DNA of 64,000 nucleotides, taken from positions 325,050 to 389,049 of the forward strand of contig VZTI01003363.1 of assembly GCA_013397865.1 (NCBI GenBank), read 5' to 3'. Positions 12,501 through 25,100 of the stretch are shown here, in pieces (within the stretch, counting starts at the first letter, position 1; every line of letters starts with the position of its first letter). The translations under genes and the position numbers were made by a program. This DNA comes from Struthidea cinerea. Lineage: Eukaryota; Chordata; Aves; Passeriformes; Corcoracidae. The notes under the pieces are model-generated. The model worked only from the letters and a program-made list of their open reading frames with translations. It searched no databases and was not told the DNA's origin.

Positions 12501-15500
12501 ACACTCAAGAGGATTTACCACAGCCAAAAAAAACCATTACTTAAAACCAGTGAGAAGGAGAGAAAAGACGCATAGGGCTTCAGGGGATGGGGCCAGGCTG
12601 GGCTGGGCAGCTGGGTTTGCCTCCTGCTTCCCCCCAGAGAAGGAAGCACTGGCTTGTCCTTGGGAGAAGGAGCATCTTCCCTATTGGCTTTCCAACTGAC
12701 TCTGCTCTGTTCTGACATTTCCGACTATTCTGCTCTACTCCCTGTCATCTCAGGGAATGTTTCAGCCCTGCCACCGAGCCCAGTTTGCAGGGGGAAACAG
12801 TGGTCCCATGAGAGGCTGGTAGGAGGGAGGTGAGGGAGCAAACAGAAAAAGGTGGGTTTTTTTCAGAAGTTAAAAAAAAGAGAAAGACTCAAGGGTCTGC
12901 CAGTGGCAGGTTTGTCTCTTTATTGAACTCTGCTTAGCCTTGCCATGAAGAGCATAATCAGGTGTTCCTCTCTGTAGATTGTGTTCTTTTATTGTACAAA
13001 ATTGTAACTGTAAGTTGTGCAAAAATAAAACGAAGACAGAAGGAGCTTCGTGAGTGCAACATTTTTACTGGGAGCTGAATCAAGCCTGCCTGAGGTAAGC
13101 AGAAAGGATTTCAGGACACACAACTTTGCCTGGACTGTAGAGACCTTAACTGGAGACACAATGGGGAAATGAAGTTGAAATAAATGTATGTTTTTACATA
13201 TATATGCAGCAGTCACACAATCAGTCATATGGCAAGAAGGCATGGATCAAAGAGGAAGAGCCTAACATGAGATTAAAGGGGGGATAATTGCAAGCAACCA
13301 GAAAGTTTTATAATAGAGGTGATAATAATATACAGCAGAGGAAGGAAATGGCAAGGAACAGAAATGAGGATAAAATGCAAATAAAAGAGATCCTTTGATC
13401 CTTCTGGCTTGCTCCTCTATAACAGAATTATTTTATCACCCACTTACTTCCTTTCCCTTCCACTTTCATCTTGCTTTCCTCTGATAGCTTTCTAGTTCCC
13501 CTGCCCTGACACCATACCCGCTCTGCCTCTCTCCACGTCTGGTAGCAGCAGTGCAGTGCAGATATGTCTTTATCAAGTGCCGGTTCTAAACATGCAACAT
13601 CTTCAGTGAGGGATTGTACTTCTCATTTTGCTCCTGACTTTGGGAAGCAACAGAGCTGGCAGGGGGAGGAACGCAGAAAATCAGCCCATGTAGTGAGCCA
13701 AATGGTCTAAGTTCAGCCTGAAATGCCAAAACCCCTCACCACAGTTCTGGGAGAAAACACAAATACTTAAATAAAAGAGAACCCAAGAGAGAAGCAGCCT
13801 GGGAGTGGGATTTTGCAAATATTTTTGAGAATTTCTAATTTTTACCAAAGCTGCGGAAGTAAAAAACATTTTCCTTCCTCCTTCCTTCCCTTCTTCTGTA
13901 TCCTGTTTGGTTTCATAGGTCAAGAGGTCTGTGACCAGAAGGAAGGAACCAGCCTTTTTCTAAAGAGGATGTCATTTGAGTCTCCAAACAGAAATCTCTG
14001 CACTACAGCACTGTAGAAAGCCTGGTCAGCCCTGGCTAAAAACTCAGGCTAAACTTGGTTCCCGTGAGTCACCACTTCACTGACTTCATACCGCAGGCAT
14101 GACGGGAAAGAACGGCAGTGATGCTGATGGACACCAGAGCACAAAAGAGGGGAGAAATAAGAGAAGCAAAAATAAAGGGCCAGTTTCTCCTCTGCAATGG
14201 CTAGAAGGTGTGTTGGTGGCCTAAAAAAGACTTAAAAGCGTATCTGGCAGTGATTTCTGGGGGTGGCTTGCTCTCTGCTCCCTGTGAGGGGGTGAGACTT
14301 TAAAGCACAGGATCTACAGCTAGAAGGACTCTTGTGTTTGTGTTTCAGTAGCAGTTTCAGCTGTGTGGGAAGATGAAGGCATCCCCGGTGTGCTCCAATT
14401 TCGGGAGCACTGGGAAGGCCTGCTTTATACACAGTGCTTTTTCTGCCAATGACAAAAGAGCAAGGCTGCAGGAATAAATTTGTTCCCTCTTCTGAGGTAG
14501 GACTCAGAGCCCCCTTTTTACTGAATGCTCGTACAGGGACTGTTAGTGAGAGCCGTGTGTCTTTGCAGGTAGGGAATGCCCTGCATCATCTGGAGAGCAG
14601 GTGAGGTGTACCCCAGGGGCTGGGAAGCAAGCCTAGTGGGACAGGTGTAGGTGTACCAAAATGAAAGGGTACCTAGTGCAACTGGACTTCAGAGTGGGGT
14701 AAGAGTATGATAACCCTGTTCTTGTCCCAGCCCTCAGGTTTGACAGTTCACTCCTGGCAGAGCTAGTAGTGTGTGCTTCCCATAATCTTAAATGGGCTCA
14801 CCATTGAGAGACGGTATTAAACACATTTGGGTTCCCACTTACCGGCTCATTTTCTGATCCTCTGGAGCCTAAAGGGAATGGGTGCTTTGAATGACGTGAG
14901 CAGGCGCTCAGAGGAGTGACTACTGAGATGCAGAGCATGTGTATCACCTCCCTGTGACAGCTGTGGTGTCCACCGTGCTGCTGGGGAATGGAGCAACAGC
15001 AACGGTATCCGGAGTGAGACAAAAAATTTAGCCTTTCACAGATTAATTAGTCAAATGCTCTCAACCACAAGTAGTGAGAGAGGGATGCTCCGTGCCTTGT
15101 ACACAGTGAGATAACTCAGTACTGGTGATGATACAAACACAGCTCTGACCTGCAAGGATGAAGGACAAGATTCCCAGCTAAAGCTGCTCATACATTTTTG
15201 CAAGGAATTTAGATGAATCCTTCTCAAATTTAGGAACTATTTTTACCTGATTGATTCACCATGTTTAAGTGTTGGGTAAGATATAGGATTTTGTGCGCTT
15301 GAGAGTTAAACGCCAAAGTTTAAAGGGCTGTGGGATGTGTGTCCTGGGACGTGCTCTTTGTGTTCCCTGCGTTCCCAGCCTGGACTGGAGGACCAGCCTA
15401 TCGGTATTCCTCCAAACTCGCCGTGCTGTTGACTTCTGGCTACTATTTTTGGCGACTGCAGATTCCTTATGTACCACAGGAGGTCAGCACGGGATAAGTT

Positions 15501-15737
15501 TTTACCTCCACTGAATGGGTGGAAAAAATGTGTCTCGATCTCGAGACTGTGCAGTTCCCACCTGCTTCAATAAACCTGGTGAGCACCGCGTTGCTTTTGG
15601 TAACAGCTGTATGTAATACAGTTTTAGGCTGCACGTGGTTTTATTCTCATCTCTCCTAAGAAGGACTGTTTTATAGTTTTTTTCCCTTTTTCTGCATGTT
15701 GTCACTATGAAAACTAATTTTGTGAAAAGCATCTCTG
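6513..15737. other. non-coding sequence, no gene recognised
   Basis: About 9 kb without a recognisable exon, RNA gene or named mobile element. Around 12919-13029 there are close polyadenylation-type hexamers on both strands: TTTATT near 12919 and 12990 (AATAAA on the minus strand) and AATAAA near 13024 on the plus strand. I cannot tie these to a transcript. A paired TAAT-rich inverted repeat at 11424-11468 is listed separately. Confidence 0.5.
11424..11468. promoter_or_regulatory. inverted TAAT-rich repeat, possible regulatory site cluster
   Basis: GTAATTAATCAC at 11424-11435 is matched over 10 bases by its reverse complement, GTGATTAATT, at 11459-11468. The spacer between them is about 23 bp and G-rich. 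Another TAATTGATCAC follows directly. TAAT/ATTA is the core bound by homeodomain proteins, so this may be a distal regulatory element. The reading rests on motif content alone. Confidence 0.25.
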
Positions 15738-15795
15738 AAATATATATACACACTATATATACACACACACATATATATTACCACATGAATCTATC

Positions 15796-15845
<50 letters not shown>
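15738..15845. repeat. compound microsatellite, (TA/CA)n then (TCTA)n
   Basis: An imperfect TATA/CACA stretch (15738-15778) is followed by a pure tetranucleotide run of ATCT/TCTA repeats from 15796 to 15845, about 12 units. Perfect tetranucleotide runs of this length are usually length-polymorphic. Confidence 0.97.
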
Positions 15846-17296
15846 ATCTATGCATGCTGCTTATAGTATTTAGAAGGAAAGCTAAAAAGCCTGTGACGCT
15901 AACAGTTTAAAAGTCTGGGAAGGATGGGTAAGTTTGCTTTTAGCCAATATCCAAAGGGGAATGTTCACATAGTACTGAAAAATACTGAAATGGGTGTTTG
16001 GTGGACTAGTGAACATCACAGTCAGACAAGACACTTGGAGCTATGGCCTTTGCTTGGTTAAAAACAACCTTTATGGTTTAATCCAGTCCTTGGTGGTGGT
16101 TCCTCCCTTTCTCACCATCCATAACTTTTGGCTTTTTACAACCTGGAAAAAAATCAGTGAAGTCTTGTCTCAGACCAAGACTGTACTATAGGGATCACAA
16201 GGCAAAGCTGAGACAGAGCAATGAGAAATTTCCTTGTCATTTGCCTTGCATTGAAATAAATGTGTTTGAAAACTCTTCTCCTTCCCCAGAAATTCTAAAA
16301 GAAAGAAAAAAAAAAAAAAAAGAAGAGCTGTGTCTGTTCACAGTGGTATCATCTGGGGATAAACAAGCAAAATATAATTCAGGAAGGTGCAAATTCTTTT
16401 TCCTCTCCAAGGTTAAATTTAGAACATAAATCTTAGCATAATGTTTGCTTTTTATTTTGCAAGCCAAAAAGAGAAATGTAGCTTAGTATTAAAACAATTT
16501 TTATAACATAAATATTTTTCTTGGCATCACAGAAATGAGTGTGTGGGAGAGGGAGAAAAAAGCTGGCAGTTTAAGCAAATAAACTAGAAAATAATATGTT
16601 CGGTTAAGGGCACCAAAATAATATTCTTGTTCTCTAAGCGACATTTGCATTGCTAAAAACTTGCTTCTGGTGCAGCAGATTTCTGGTAGAACCTCACATC
16701 AGAAGTCATATTATAACATAATGATTCTGTAAAGCCACATTTGGAGAACAGGTCTCAAATGCCGTGGCATAAAGCAAGATGATGGTGACATGCAAACTAC
16801 AAAATGCACAGGTCATTTAAAGAGAAATTGTTTTCTTGCAGCTAAGATTATTTGAAGTCTAAATTTGAATCTAGTGAATTATTTTAGTGAAAGGAATGAG
16901 GTTAGAGGAAGTTACTTATGCAGGTAGAGACTGAATCATTATGTCTCAAAATTTTCTGTGGGCAGTACATGAGGTTGTGAAGTATTTCTGAACCAAATGC
17001 ACCTAAGCTAGTCATTTCATACTCCAGAACTGGATCAAAAAGAGACAAAGCCTGTGCAGGAGTGGAGCGAAGGAAGCACAGGTTTTGAATTTTAGTGGTA
17101 CAATGGAATCCCTTTAATGTAAAAAACATGACAACTCAAGTCTGAAGACAACCCATCTGTCTTCGGAAACATCAATTACAGCAGAGATTATTATCTCTTA
17201 AAGTGGCATTTAATTAGTGGAATTTAGTCTGAAATATCACTTAAATGCTTCCTCGGTAATTATATGACTTCGATCCCTTCCTTTTTATATCTGCAG
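15846..17296. other. non-coding sequence, no gene recognised
   Basis: AT-rich sequence with a poly-A run near 16304-16321. No coding motif, RNA gene or mobile element recognised. It ends in a pyrimidine-rich tract and a CTGCAG acceptor that introduce the candidate exon at 17297. Confidence 0.5.
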
Positions 17297-17594
17297 GAAT
17301 CAGCCACAGGATTCCCTACTCCAATGGTACAAGTCAGACAGCTTTGAGGACCTGCGTGGCAGGAACGGGGCTGCAGAGACAACCGGCTCTTCCAGCAGCA
17401 GCTCCAAGGAACGCTGCTCGCTCCAGCAGTGCCTGGGATCCGCTGGATCAGCGCAGCTTGCGGAGGGACGCGCCCGACTGCCGGTGCCGGTGTTGGGAGC
17501 AGGGCGGGAGCTGTTCCGTCTCTGGCTCACAGAACAGGTTCGTTTACAGATTTCCTTTGCTGGAGAGGTGACGGAGTGCGCACGTGTGTGGTGA
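17297..17594 (+). other. candidate terminal exon in a GC-rich patch, gene unknown
   Basis: A plausible splice acceptor (CCTTTTTATATCTGCAG) ends at 17296. From 17298 a frame stays open for 98 codons to TGA at 17592-17594. It has no internal ATG start of its own, which is why it would need upstream exons. The product would begin NQPQDSLLQWYKSDSFEDLR, contain a run of six serines, and become Arg/Gly/Leu-rich after that. Base composition rises sharply to GC-rich with many CpGs here, unlike the flanks. Against coding status, the minus strand is also open across the patch (17300-17653), and I recognise no family. It could instead be a small CpG island or the exon of a non-coding RNA. Confidence 0.22.
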
Positions 17595-19175
17595 GGAGGT
17601 GCCGCTTGAAGGGAGGAAAATGCGAGCACAAGAAGAGTGATTAAACCACTCATTAAGTTTAATAGCCTTGCTATTTATATTGGAGTTGGCATTGCAGCAG
17701 TAGGTAGGAATGCATCAGCCAAAGGAAAATCTAAATACCACCTAACAAAGCTAGAAGGGGAGTCAAGAATTTGGGCAGAAATGGTATTAATTTGTACTTT
17801 TTTTTTTTTCCCCCCCAAGAAACTACTCCTTTTTTTCAGGAATGCCTGTCCAACTTGCAAGTTTCAAGCAGTAGCTTCATCAGCTTTACTATGGCAAAGG
17901 CATATCCTGGTCAAACGATCCTTTGCTATCAGGAGTGTGCCTTGCTGTGCACAGGGAGGCTGCTCCCTGACTGCCAGGCAAGAGCAGGACAGAGGGAATG
18001 TTGCTTGCAAGAATGCATCAGGAAGAGAGCGTAAGCGTGGAAGTGGGAAACCACAGACACCAGCTAAAGGCTGCTCTTCAAATTCACAGGGGCAAAACTT
18101 AGAATTCAACACCCCTGTCCCGTGTGTCTTAGCTCACAGTGTCTAAACATCAGACCTCTGATGAAAGGGAAGGAAATTAGCCCTGTTCATACCGAAGTCG
18201 ATGCAAAGATTATCACTGACTTACTCCAGCTGGTCCTTGGTTGATGCACAGGCACTCATGGCTGTGAAAGAACTGAAGTTCACATGAAAAACTAACAGAA
18301 GTTATACACAAGGGATTTATTACAGGAATAATTTGACGTACTCCATGGTAGTCAGATACAAGTGCATTTAATTAATGTTTTGTGGACATCATAACAGTCG
18401 GAATATTTCAGCTGAACAGTCAGTATTTGGCTGAATTCAAGCCAGTGCAATTCATGACATAACCAGAAACAGGGAGTTACAGGTCTACAATGAGGTTAGA
18501 CTAGATAGCAACAGCATATTTATTGTCACATCAAAGCATTACAAAGTATGAAAGCCCAATATTTCAACTATCTCTAAAATGGTATTTGTACAAAGCTGTT
18601 GTAGATACTTAAATGTAAGGATTTGTCGCATCAGTAATGGACCATGACTTTATTTTTGGAAGTTATTTGAATATTCAAAACTATTTGGGGCAACAAGAAG
18701 AAATGTAAACATCTGACAGTCCTTTGAAAGTCCCTTCTGAGAAAATACATTGTGTGCCACAGGAAAAGTGCATTCTAACTGGTGTGTCTGCTATGGCCAG
18801 TTTGACTCACATTCACTTAGCACCAGGTATTTATCCATTTCTGCAGTAAAAAGTTAGAAAATCTTTGTATTAACTCAGAAAAGAGAAAACAAAGTCAAAA
18901 GTTTTTTTCTTCTTCTTTCTTTAGAGGAACCACAAGTAAATTTAAAAAACCCACCCAACATTTAAACAGTTACCTCTTATGTACAAAGGAACCAGGAGCT
19001 AGCAAAGCGCATAGCCCCTGAACAGTCTTTATTATTTTTTTTCTTCAGGTTCATGTACCTGAATATATGAGTTTATTTACAGGTGGACAGGTATCCACAG
19101 AAGTAATAATCAGAATTCTATTTGGCTAAAAGTTGTATAAAAAAAGACAAAACACTTTGTTCAAATACTTTCCAA

Positions 19176-19195
19176 ATATATATATATATATATAT
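19176..19195. repeat. (AT)n microsatellite
   Basis: Ten uninterrupted AT units in AT-rich sequence close to several minus-strand polyadenylation-type hexamers. Confidence 0.9.
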
Positions 19196-22100
19196 TAAAA
19201 GTATTCAGTATTTCCATCAGTGCCAGAGTTGGAAGCTCTTTCTCGTTGTAAAAAGTTAACTTTGTGATAGTAAGTGACAGCGAAGGACTGACAGAGTCAG
19301 TCAGAGCTTTGACTTGAGGGACTGCAGCTGGAGCTACCCCAGGCCCACCGGGCAGTTGCAGATTGCAGGGGAATGAATCCATGTGTGTCTGTTGCAGCGC
19401 CAGGCCACGTCCTGGTAAGGCTGACCCGCTGCTCCCACACACACTGGACAACCCTGTGGAACCCTCTGGGGCAGGTTCCCTTTGAAAACAACAATCCAAA
19501 AACCTCTGAAGTAGTGGAAATATTCCTTATGCAAATGAACAACTAGCATGGGCCGGTAGCTCAGTAAATGGAAAAACGTAATTGCCACACTAATTCTTGT
19601 AAAGAATATAAAATTAAAGACTTAGCCCCTCAAATACAAATACATAATGCAAAAATATTTTTCAATTAAACATAACCTAGATGAGTGCAAATCTCTGGAT
19701 ACATAAGAATATGACTGCCTTCATACTGGTATCAAATATTTAAACAGTTTGCATATAAACAAAATCTTGCTTTGTTGTTGAGTCCATGCTTGCTTTATTC
19801 TAAAGCAAGGATATTCTTATTACTTCTACTTTTTTGGTCTTTCTTCCTGTAGGATAAAGTGTAAGAAACACACTTCATTCATTGAGTAGACTGGGCTGAT
19901 GTACATTACAGCAACAACCCAAAATTTAAGTAAGAAATGTTGCATGCAGTATCTTTTTCCTTTGTTTAATTACACCAGCTACAAGAACAAGACATCCATT
20001 TACCATCTTTCCTGCTCCCTTCCAACAGAAGGTACACTAAACCCAAGCTCTGATCCTTCGTCCCTTGCACATCCCAGCCCTGAAGTCCATCAGTGATTAG
20101 AACAAAGGGCGGAGCATTTTGAGCGCTGCATTACCTGGGGCAGCAGGTCTCGGCAGTGAGACCACAGCCCCTGAGGAGCCATCCCTGCCTCACAAGTGCT
20201 GCAGGGCACTGTGTGGGGAAGTGATGGTCAGAAGGAAACCGGGCTGCTGGGGTGGCTGCAAAGGCTGTTCCGAGGGGGAGGATGGTGTCTGCAAGCCCAG
20301 GGGCAGTGGCCTCTCCCTGGCACAGCTGGACCAAGTGTGGCTGCAGACTCCTCCTGACCCCGTGTGAGAGCAGCTGCTCGTCCTGCTCGGCCGCCCCAGC
20401 ATCCAGGATGCTGAGCCAGAGTGCAAGAGGTGCTGGGGCCAGAGTAGCTCTGGCACAGGGTGCACAGATAGCCCATCTCTGTGTTTGGCCATTCTGGGCC
20501 TGGGAGCCCAAACTGGTCCCCCAGAGCATGGCAGGTCCCTGACTTGGCCACAGGTCCCCAGCCACTCTGCTCCTTGGGCTGTGCAGCTCAGCATTCTGCT
20601 GTCCTGCATCTAAGGTTTTTGGAGAGCAGAAACAAGACAGGAGACAAATGTATGCAAAAGGAGATGGGAGCACCTTCAGCTCCTAAAGTCTGGGGGTTCC
20701 TAAGCTAGGGGAAAGGTTGAACTGACTCAAGCTACAGTATGCAGCTGTGTGAAAATGCATAGTTTGTATGTATACATTCATTTACAAAGATCAAAGGAGG
20801 GTCCTTTGCTATGTAGTTTATTCACCATCTGCTTTTAACAAAAATGTGAGCTGACAAAGCTACAGGATGTCAGTTAAACACAGCCTGGGAGTTAATGGTA
20901 GCTGAATGGCATTTCCCAAGCAGGGAATTAACTTTTCTTTTTGCCTTTTTGGGATAATTTTAGGTAGTTTTTAATTTCATGTCTGTTGTTTCTCTAATCA
21001 TGTACTTCAGGATTTCAAGAGATTTCTATTCAACCATGGTCATCTCAGTAATGACAGACCCTGCTTTGAGGGTCGTTAAGAAGTAAAAGCCCCATATGAC
21101 AAACAAGCAAATCAACAGAAACCTGGGTTTAGCTATGGTGTGTGAACTAGATCAAAACATGGTTCCTTTAAACTGCTGAAATTCTAGTTCAGTTGCGAGT
21201 AGTGCTTTTTGGCTGTTTTGGTTTTTTTGGTCTTTTTTTGCAATAGCTGAGCTAGTACTGAGAAAATCCTATGAGTTTGCTCACTCTCCTTTTATTTAGT
21301 TGACACTTTGGAACCTAGCTGCTTCCCATGAGGACTGTCTGTTGTCCTGAGCATCCCTGAACACACAACAGTAATGCACCAGGCAGGATGGGCTCAAATT
21401 GAAAAAATCTTGGTCTAAATGATCTATTTTAATGTTGTTTTCCATTTGCACTTTTTCTGAGGAAAAATTGCTTTGTCACTTGTGACACTAAAACACAGTG
21501 GTCTGCTGCTAAATGTAACTTCAACAAAGATCAGTACTCTGTGCTAATCAGCATGTTCCATAAATATTTAATTCAGCAATGAATTGACTTTTCTCACAAT
21601 ACTTTCTTTATCTTCACGTTTGTTTCACATACTTGATTTTTATTCAGCATTTGACTTAGATTCTTCCTTGCAATTTTTATTCAACCATGTCTATGGAAAT
21701 TACAGAAAAGCATTTTTGAAGCTAGAAAAAAGTAATGATCAGATAACCAGGATTCACATGAACAAGAGTAAAGTTACCTAAGCATATTTTGCAATCTAAA
21801 GTCAAGAATCATTGCCTGTTGCTTAGTGAACTGATCATTCACTGGGAAATGGAAAAGTAGTAAAGAATTTTTTTCCATACGAACAATGAATATTAGAAGT
21901 GCAAGAAGATGAGATTTGCTCATTGTAAAATGCATTGACCAGAAACAAGTTATTACCTGAACTGCTTGAGTAACTTGAGAAAAAAAAACAAACCTTCTCA
22001 ATTTTTTAAAAAAATACTCTATACAAAGCTGCTTTAGTGTGTTAGTAAAACTCAGGAGCTTGTGCTTAGCAAATCAGGAATTCAGCAGTCATTCAATTAT

Positions 22101-25100
22101 TTTCATTGACTTTTAGGCATTAATATGCACATTGCTAATTTTGCAAATGTTGCTAATTTAAGGAAAACAAATGTTTGGAGTGTCCTGAGAATGATTCCCT
22201 AGATATCTGAAGTCCATTGGAAGTACTCTTGGTCCAGCAGGCAGAATTGACTCATATGCTGACACAAAGATTTTAACACTTTTTTAATGTGAAGTAACAG
22301 CAACATTCTCAGAGGAGTTTTGGAGGGCCCAAGTCTGTGTGGCTTTGATCCAGCACTAAATAATTTTCAGTGGCAACGAACTGCAGAGGCTTTTTGATGA
22401 GTTATGGCCAAGGTCCTCTGAATTCTTGAGTTCTCCCCAGCTGCTGGTGCTACAGGGAACTGTGAGAGTTTGACAAAGGTCTGGACTGTGGCATTTTGTG
22501 TTTTTGATGTTGTAAGAAAGATAAAAGCACCTGCTTCTTTTAAGAAACAGTTTTTTTGCTATGTCCAAGTCACTGTCAGTGGAAGCCCCTTATCTGAATG
22601 TGCTGTGCCGGCCCACAGGCTGCCCCCAGAGGGCAGAATCAAACCAGACTGCGAAGGAATAGCATCTACAAGTCTTCTCTCCTAAGCCTTCCTTCAAACA
22701 TACATGGAAATACCACAACCAGACGGGCCACGGAGCTGTTATTTGTGCTGCCTGACAGAGCACGACCTTGGAGATGGCCTGTCACTGCTCTTGTTCCTCA
22801 GCTGAACACAGACTGAGTTTTCAGAGACACCCTGTGCTTACTATAAAGGTTTTAAGCCTCATTTCCCCCCCAATTCCAAGAGCTGAGCCATGCTGTGCAG
22901 CCCTCATGTCTGCGCTAGGATGGACAGGTGCCATCAGTCCGTGCTTCCCCTCAGCACAGGTATCACTGATGTTAAGCACAAGGCTTGCACACCACTGGCA
23001 GTGTGCTTGCCTCACTTCAGGGACTCCCGGTGGTCCCTGGAAGGACACAACAGCTTTGCAGCATGCACAAATCCCTGGATTGTGCCCACCTTTTGTAGGA
23101 AGAACTGCAGCTTGACCAAAAATGGCAAGGTGACACATTTGCAGTCCAAGGTGAAACTATACCCAGGCTATTTGAGCAGCTTTTACCTATGGATATAGAA
23201 ATGATCAGAATGTCTGGAAGCCTCTGAAAAGCAACTGGGCTCTCTGGGAGGTGGCCAACTAAGAGCTTTTGCAAGGATGGATTTTATGTGACTTCTGAGC
23301 TGTGCATGGTCCATGCACACGCACGCGCAGCCTGGGAGAGGGGAGCCCAGGAATGACTCACCCTGGGAAGAAAAGGAGCATCGCTGTCTCTCTCTCCCCT
23401 CTTCACTGCCATGTGCCTTCTTTTCCCCACTTTTCTACATGTGATTTGGAATGAAGAGTTTGGACAAAGTAAAAGTCAAAAAGGTCTTTATTTTTTGACA
23501 TACTCCACAAGATTTAAAAGGATTCTGTGCTGGGGTAGAGTAGCTGTTCTTTGTTTACAATGCTGGAACTGGCACCTACAAATTAAGATATACTACATGC
23601 AATAGTGTGAGTGCTGTAAGCTTAACAACAAAACCAGGGGGAAGATGAGTTCGTCAACTCACTTAGGAACAAGAGGATTGTCTTTAGGACACTAGTTCCC
23701 AAAACTAGTGGGGACGAAGTCAGGAAAAACCAAATGGAAATACTATTGCCAACCTGGCAGTGGGCCTGCAGGTTTGGAGAGGTGCTGTGTAAAGCAGGAA
23801 AATCCATCTCTCCTATGGCTTCTGCTGGTGCCTTGTACTGGCATGAGTTCAACCCCTGCAGAGCCCAGGGGCTTCACAGGCTGCCCACTGCACAGTGCTG
23901 TGCCAGCACCGGGAAAAACACAGCTCCTGGGTGCTTCTGTTAAACTCATTTCCAAACTTCTAGGAGCTCTTGGCATTTTAAACTTGGCTATTAAACAGTT
24001 TCACACTTCTTTAAACTAGATAAGGCTATTTTTTTAAACCCTTATCAATGAAACTAATGTAGGTTTTGCATATAAGGAAATATACCGTCTAGAACTTTGC
24101 CTCCTCCTTATTCACATTCCACTTTAAACCACGTTATCCATTAATGTATTGAACTTCCCAGATGATAAATAATTTCAGAAGTGATATTTCTCAATGTATC
24201 ATTAAAAATGTCTCTGACCCTAACAGATTATTTACTGTATTTTATGGAACTTGCATTTTTATAAAAGCATCTTAGTTTCATTGTTAGTTTCAAGTTAGAT
24301 CTAGATTAATAAAACCTTTACTGTTTTGTGTATCAAAAATACATGGCCCAAAAAGGGAAAAGAATATATAAAGTGCAACGCAGAGCAAATTAAAGCTCAG
24401 TAATTTTATACTGAAGTGAAAGAGGAAATGCTCTGGTTCTAAAAATAATAATACAGAAAAAAATGTTTTTAAAAAAGACATTTACTTTATACTCTCTGAA
24501 ACAAGATTTGATAGGAAACAAAGGAAGAACAATGTATGCAGGCAGGTATTTCTCTTTTGTGATTGAAGCAAGATAAAAGGATGTGTAGATCTAAATACTG
24601 CAGTCTTCTGCAAGCAGAATTTATTAGAAATCCACTACTCATAAAAACCTGGCAACTGTGTTTTTAGTTTCCTACAGCTGCTTACCTTGTGCTAAATTCA
24701 CCCCCTTCTATGATGGAAATACTTTTCTTACATGAGATAATACGAATAGCAGGGGACAAGAAAACATGCTTGCTTTTTCAGAGTTAAAAAAATCCCACAG
24801 TGCAATTGATGCTGATGGTCCTCTTTCAGTTACCTGATAACCCTTCACCTCTTGCCCAGCACTGCCATCTCTATTAAATTGATGCTGTAATAAAAAGAGG
24901 TTGAAAAACTGCACTAACAAGGCAGCTGAGGACCTTTCCTATTTACCATGTCTCGGTAAGAAGTGTACCTCAGTTCTCTGTAGCCCAGAGATCTACCGAG
25001 GTCATGACTTCCAGCCCCTTAATGAACCTTGCAAGTCCTGAGACTACCACGAGTAATTCCAGACTGGTTCCAGGGAGGAGCAAGGTCCAGTAAGGTTGTT

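Noticed and set aside
17637..18146. 169-codon plus-strand open frame
   Set aside because: It includes a translated T/C homopolymer tract (FFFFPPKK) and no recognisable domain. An overlapping minus frame is also open.
20131..20673. 180-codon minus-strand open frame, the longest in the window
   Set aside because: It lies in a GC-rich block where two other minus frames and two plus frames are also open. The translation has no family motif and is Ala/Pro/Leu-rich in the way of chance frames.
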